Source: Pseudoruegeria sp. SHC-113 (lineage in GTDB: Bacteria; Pseudomonadota; Alphaproteobacteria; Rhodobacterales; Rhodobacteraceae). Taken from it: 64,000 nucleotides of DNA. Location: contig NZ_JAHUBR010000002.1 in NCBI RefSeq assembly GCF_025376885.1, forward strand, positions 124,001 through 188,000. The letters run 5' to 3'. This document shows, piece by piece, positions 61,794 through 64,000 of the stretch. The position numbers were made by a program, and so were the translations under genes. Below the pieces are notes generated by a model, which was given only the letters and a program-made list of their open reading frames with translations, was not told the DNA's origin and searched no databases. Position 1 is the first letter of the stretch. Each line of letters begins with the position of its first letter.

Positions 61794-63847
61794 CAGGGCG
61801 CCTCCTTCATGCGGATTAGGGCGTCGGCGGCATAGGCGGCCCAGGGGGTGCACATCAGCGGGTTGATCTCAACTTCCTCCACCGCCCCGTTCATGCCGCG
61901 CACGAAATCCTGCACCGAAAGCACCGCATGCACGATGGTATCGAGGTTTGCTGCGGGCATCCCGCGGTAGCCAGCGAGCAGTTTGGCCACCCGCAGCTGG
62001 GCCAGTGCTTCGCGGATTTCCACCTCGTAGACGGGCAGAAGCATCGAAACGCTGTCGGACAGCAGTTCCGTCAGCACCCCGCCCGTGGCAAGCGTCAAAA
62101 CATAGCCATGCGCCGGGTCGGCGACGACACCGATCAGCAGTTCGGCCACGGTATCGGTGACCATCTCCTCCACGAGGAAGCTTTTGGCGTCGATGGCCTG
62201 CGCAGCGGTCAGCACCTCGCCGGCACCGGAAAGGTTCAGCTTCACGGCACCGGCTTCCGTCTTGTGGGCGATGCCTTCCCCTTTGAGTGCAACAGGCACC
62301 CCAAGTGAGCCCGCGAGCACCGCGGCGGCTTCCGGCGTTTCGGCGCGGCCCGAGGCGGGCACGCGCACCCCGTGGCGCGCCAGCAGGATCTTGGCCTCCG
62401 CCTCGCTGAGCACCGTGCTCTTGCCACCGCTCGCCTTGGAGGGCGACCAGACCGCCGGCGCGGGCGGGCGGGAGAGGGTTTTTCCGAGGAAGGCGGCGGC
62501 TTCCACGGCCGTGATCGCCTCGACAAGCCCATTTAGGGGCGCGATGCCTTCGGCCAGCAGCGTCTGGGCGGTTTGTTCGGGCAGCGTATCCTGCAGCGTG
62601 GTGACCAGCGCCATGGGCGTGCCGCGTTGGGACCGCGCGATGCGCATGCCATCGATCACGCGATCCCAATCCGAGCCGTCGCAACGGTCCTCGCGCGGGT
62701 AGTCGAGGATCACGCAGGCCAAGCTGAGGCCGGGGTCCAGCATCGCGGTGAAGGCTTTGCCCAGCGCTTCTGCGTCCCGCCAGATGTAGGTGTGGTAGTC
62801 GAGCGGGTTGTTCAGCGCGACCATGGGGCCGAGGGCGTCGCGCAGGTCGGTCCGCTGCTGGTCGGTGAGGGGCGCAAAGCGCACGCCGCGCCCTTCGGCG
62901 ACATCGGCGATCAGGCCTGCCTCCCCGCCGGAACAGGAGAGCGAGGCGATGTTGTTGGAGGGCAGCGGCCCAACCGCGTGCAGAAGCTTCAGCGTTTCGA
63001 GCATCTGGGGCAGGCTTTCGACCTTGGCAATGCCAAGCCGGTTCAGAAAGGCGCGCGCCCCGGCATCGCTGCCCGCGAGCGAGGCTGTGTGGCTGATCGT
63101 GGCCTGCCGGGCCAGCTCGCTGCGCCCCGCTTTAAGGGCCACGATGGGTTTGCGCAGGCGGCGGGCCGTATCGGTCAGCGCTTCGAAGGCGGCGGGATCG
63201 TTCACCCCTTCGATGTGCAGCCCCAAGGCGGTGACGCGCGGGTCCGACAGCATCGCCTCGCCGATGGCCGCAAGGCTCAGCTGCGCCTGATTGCCCGCCG
63301 TGGCCACATAGGCCAAGGGCAGGCCGCCCCGCGTCATCGAGATGTTCATCGAGATGTTGGAGGACTGGCTGATCACCGCCACCCCGCGATCTGCACGCTG
63401 CCCGCCCTGCTGGTCGGGCCAGAGCGCCACACCGTCCAGATAGCTGACGAAGCCGTAGCAGTTGGGGCCGATCAACGGCATCTCCCCGGCCGCTTTCAGA
63501 AGGGCCGCCTGAAGATCCGAGGCGCCCTGATCCTCGGCGCTGGCTTCCGCAAACCCGCTCGCAAGGCAGACCACCCCGCCGCAGCCCCGCTTGGAGAGCG
63601 CCGCCACCGCATCCACCGTCGCATGGCGATTGACGCAGAGCAGCGCTGCATCCGGGGTTTCCGGCAGATCGTCCACCGTCGGGTAGGCCTGCGCGCCGGC
63701 GAGGCTTTCGCGCGTCGGGTGCACGACCCAGATCGGCCCCACATAGCCGAGCGCCCGGCAGTTCTGGATGGCGTTTTCGGCCCAGACACCGCCACCGACG
63801 ATGGCAATGCTGGCAGGGTTCAAAAGGCGGCGCAGGTTTTTCGTCAT
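61793..63847 (-). CDS. Acetate-CoA ligase family protein, NDP-forming (ATP-grasp) acyl-CoA synthetase
   Basis: A 684-residue protein with an N-terminal CoA-binding Rossmann domain (NPASIAIVGGGVWAENAIQNC), a succinyl-CoA ligase-like part with the phosphorylated histidine region ATISHTASLAGSD, and a C-terminal ATP-grasp domain (LLARHGVRVPASGRAETPEAA, ALKGEGIAHKTEAGAVKLNL, VEEVEINPLM). This makes acyl-CoA with ADP formation. GGGAGCC lies before the ATG at 63847. It is the middle gene of an acyl-CoA operon. Confidence 0.92.
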   Translation of the reverse strand: MTKNLRRLLNPASIAIVGGGVWAENAIQNCRALGYVGPIWVVHPTRESLAGAQAYPTVDDLPETPDAALLCVNRHATVDAVAALSKRGCGGVVCLASGFAEASAEDQGASDLQAALLKAAGEMPLIGPNCYGFVSYLDGVALWPDQQGGQRADRGVAVISQSSNISMNISMTRGGLPLAYVATAGNQAQLSLAAIGEAMLSDPRVTALGLHIEGVNDPAAFEALTDTARRLRKPIVALKAGRSELARQATISHTASLAGSDAGARAFLNRLGIAKVESLPQMLETLKLLHAVGPLPSNNIASLSCSGGEAGLIADVAEGRGVRFAPLTDQQRTDLRDALGPMVALNNPLDYHTYIWRDAEALGKAFTAMLDPGLSLACVILDYPREDRCDGSDWDRVIDGMRIARSQRGTPMALVTTLQDTLPEQTAQTLLAEGIAPLNGLVEAITAVEAAAFLGKTLSRPPAPAVWSPSKASGGKSTVLSEAEAKILLARHGVRVPASGRAETPEAAAVLAGSLGVPVALKGEGIAHKTEAGAVKLNLSGAGEVLTAAQAIDAKSFLVEEMVTDTVAELLIGVVADPAHGYVLTLATGGVLTELLSDSVSMLLPVYEVEIREALAQLRVAKLLAGYRGMPAANLDTIVHAVLSVQDFVRGMNGAVEEVEINPLMCTPWAAYAADALIRMKEAP

Positions 63848-63851
63848 GGGC

Positions 63852-64000
63852 TCAGGCTCCCAGGGGCCGCAGAAGATCGCGGCTGATGATGTGGCGTTGG
63901 ATTTCGCTTGTTCCGTCCCAGATGCGCTCCACCCTTGCATCGCGCCAGAAGCGCTCGATGGGGAAATCGTCCATCAGCCCCATGCCGCCGAAGATCTGCA
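63852..64000 (-). CDS. Acyl-CoA dehydrogenase, C-terminal end (5' part outside window)
   Basis: The last 48 residues of an acyl-CoA dehydrogenase read in from the right edge: QIFGGMGLMDDFPIERFWRD and the family-typical ARVERIWDGTSEIQRHIISR near the C terminus. The stop is 4 bases before the ligase start, so it is the first gene of the same operon seen here. Confidence 0.9.
   Translation of the reverse strand, partial: QIFGGMGLMDDFPIERFWRDARVERIWDGTSEIQRHIISRDLLRPLGA

Noticed and set aside
1-64000. CRISPR array, prophage, plasmid origin or tRNA genes
   Set aside because: No regular direct repeats with spacers, no integrase, terminase or Rep genes, and no cloverleaf-like intergenic sequence were seen.

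Overview
This 64 kb window looks like ordinary chromosome from a marine alphaproteobacterium of the Rhodobacterales (Roseobacter group). The signs are about 65-68% GC, dense and often overlapping genes, a YejABEF-type transporter, a MaeB-type malic enzyme fused to a phosphotransacetylase-like domain, a PCu(A)C copper chaperone, a membrane-anchored cytochrome c of the c552/CycM type, and a family of GC-rich intergenic hairpin repeats of a kind common in roseobacters. The genus cannot be set from the sequence alone. I see no prophage, insertion sequence, CRISPR array, tRNA or rRNA.

Layout. 0-3 kb: the end of polyphosphate kinase, then exopolyphosphatase. 3-10 kb: a run of minus-strand genes (small secreted protein, EEP-family hydrolase, TerB/J-domain protein, acetyltransferase, VOC protein, glutamine amidotransferase, esterase, GMC oxidoreductase). 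10-14.4 kb: dnaG then rpoD, with DnaA-box-like sites before dnaG, a cluster of GANTC sites before rpoD and a strong terminator after it. 14.4-17.9 kb: an Lrp regulator divergent from a leucine-dehydrogenase-like gene, then a tyrosine phosphatase and a sirtuin. 18-24 kb: copper delivery pair, L28, MeaB, DUF3108-like protein and HrpB. 24-30 kb: yejABEF. 30-33 kb: cytochrome c, prephenate dehydratase, SRPBCC protein, NudC. 33-37 kb: a Tat-exported nucleotidase and a POTRA-less outer-membrane barrel. 37-40 kb: a hydrolase divergent from a TetR regulator with two clear operators, then AraC and SDR genes. 40-48 kb: 4.5S SRP RNA, rsgA, a three-gene overlapping operon (ankyrin protein, phosphatase, membrane protein), a zinc peptidase, dnaX and a SPOR protein. 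48-52.5 kb: a tightly overlapping cdd-deoA-deoB-add-upp nucleoside salvage operon. 52.7-57 kb: maeB and prpE. 57.1-58.2 kb: a small AT-rich patch with one uracil-DNA-glycosylase-like gene. 58-61 kb: nadK, glyA, acetyltransferase. 61-64 kb: an acyl-CoA operon (crotonase, NDP-forming ligase, acyl-CoA dehydrogenase cut by the window end).

Functional themes: replication and transcription core (dnaG, rpoD, dnaX, rpmB, ffs, rsgA), nucleoside recycling (the deo operon with an exported nucleotidase upstream in the pathway), propionate and C3/C4 metabolism (prpE, meaB, maeB) and amino-acid metabolism (pheA, leucine dehydrogenase, glyA).

I did not find a large new multi-gene defence or mobile system. 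The best leads are smaller: the dispersed double-hairpin repeats at gene ends, a 23-bp perfect inverted repeat after rpoD, cell-cycle type sites (GANTC, DnaA boxes) in the dnaG-rpoD unit, tandem TetR operators, the uncharacterised ankyrin/phosphatase/membrane operon, and several strong intergenic hairpins (maeB-prpE, the SPOR-gene leader).
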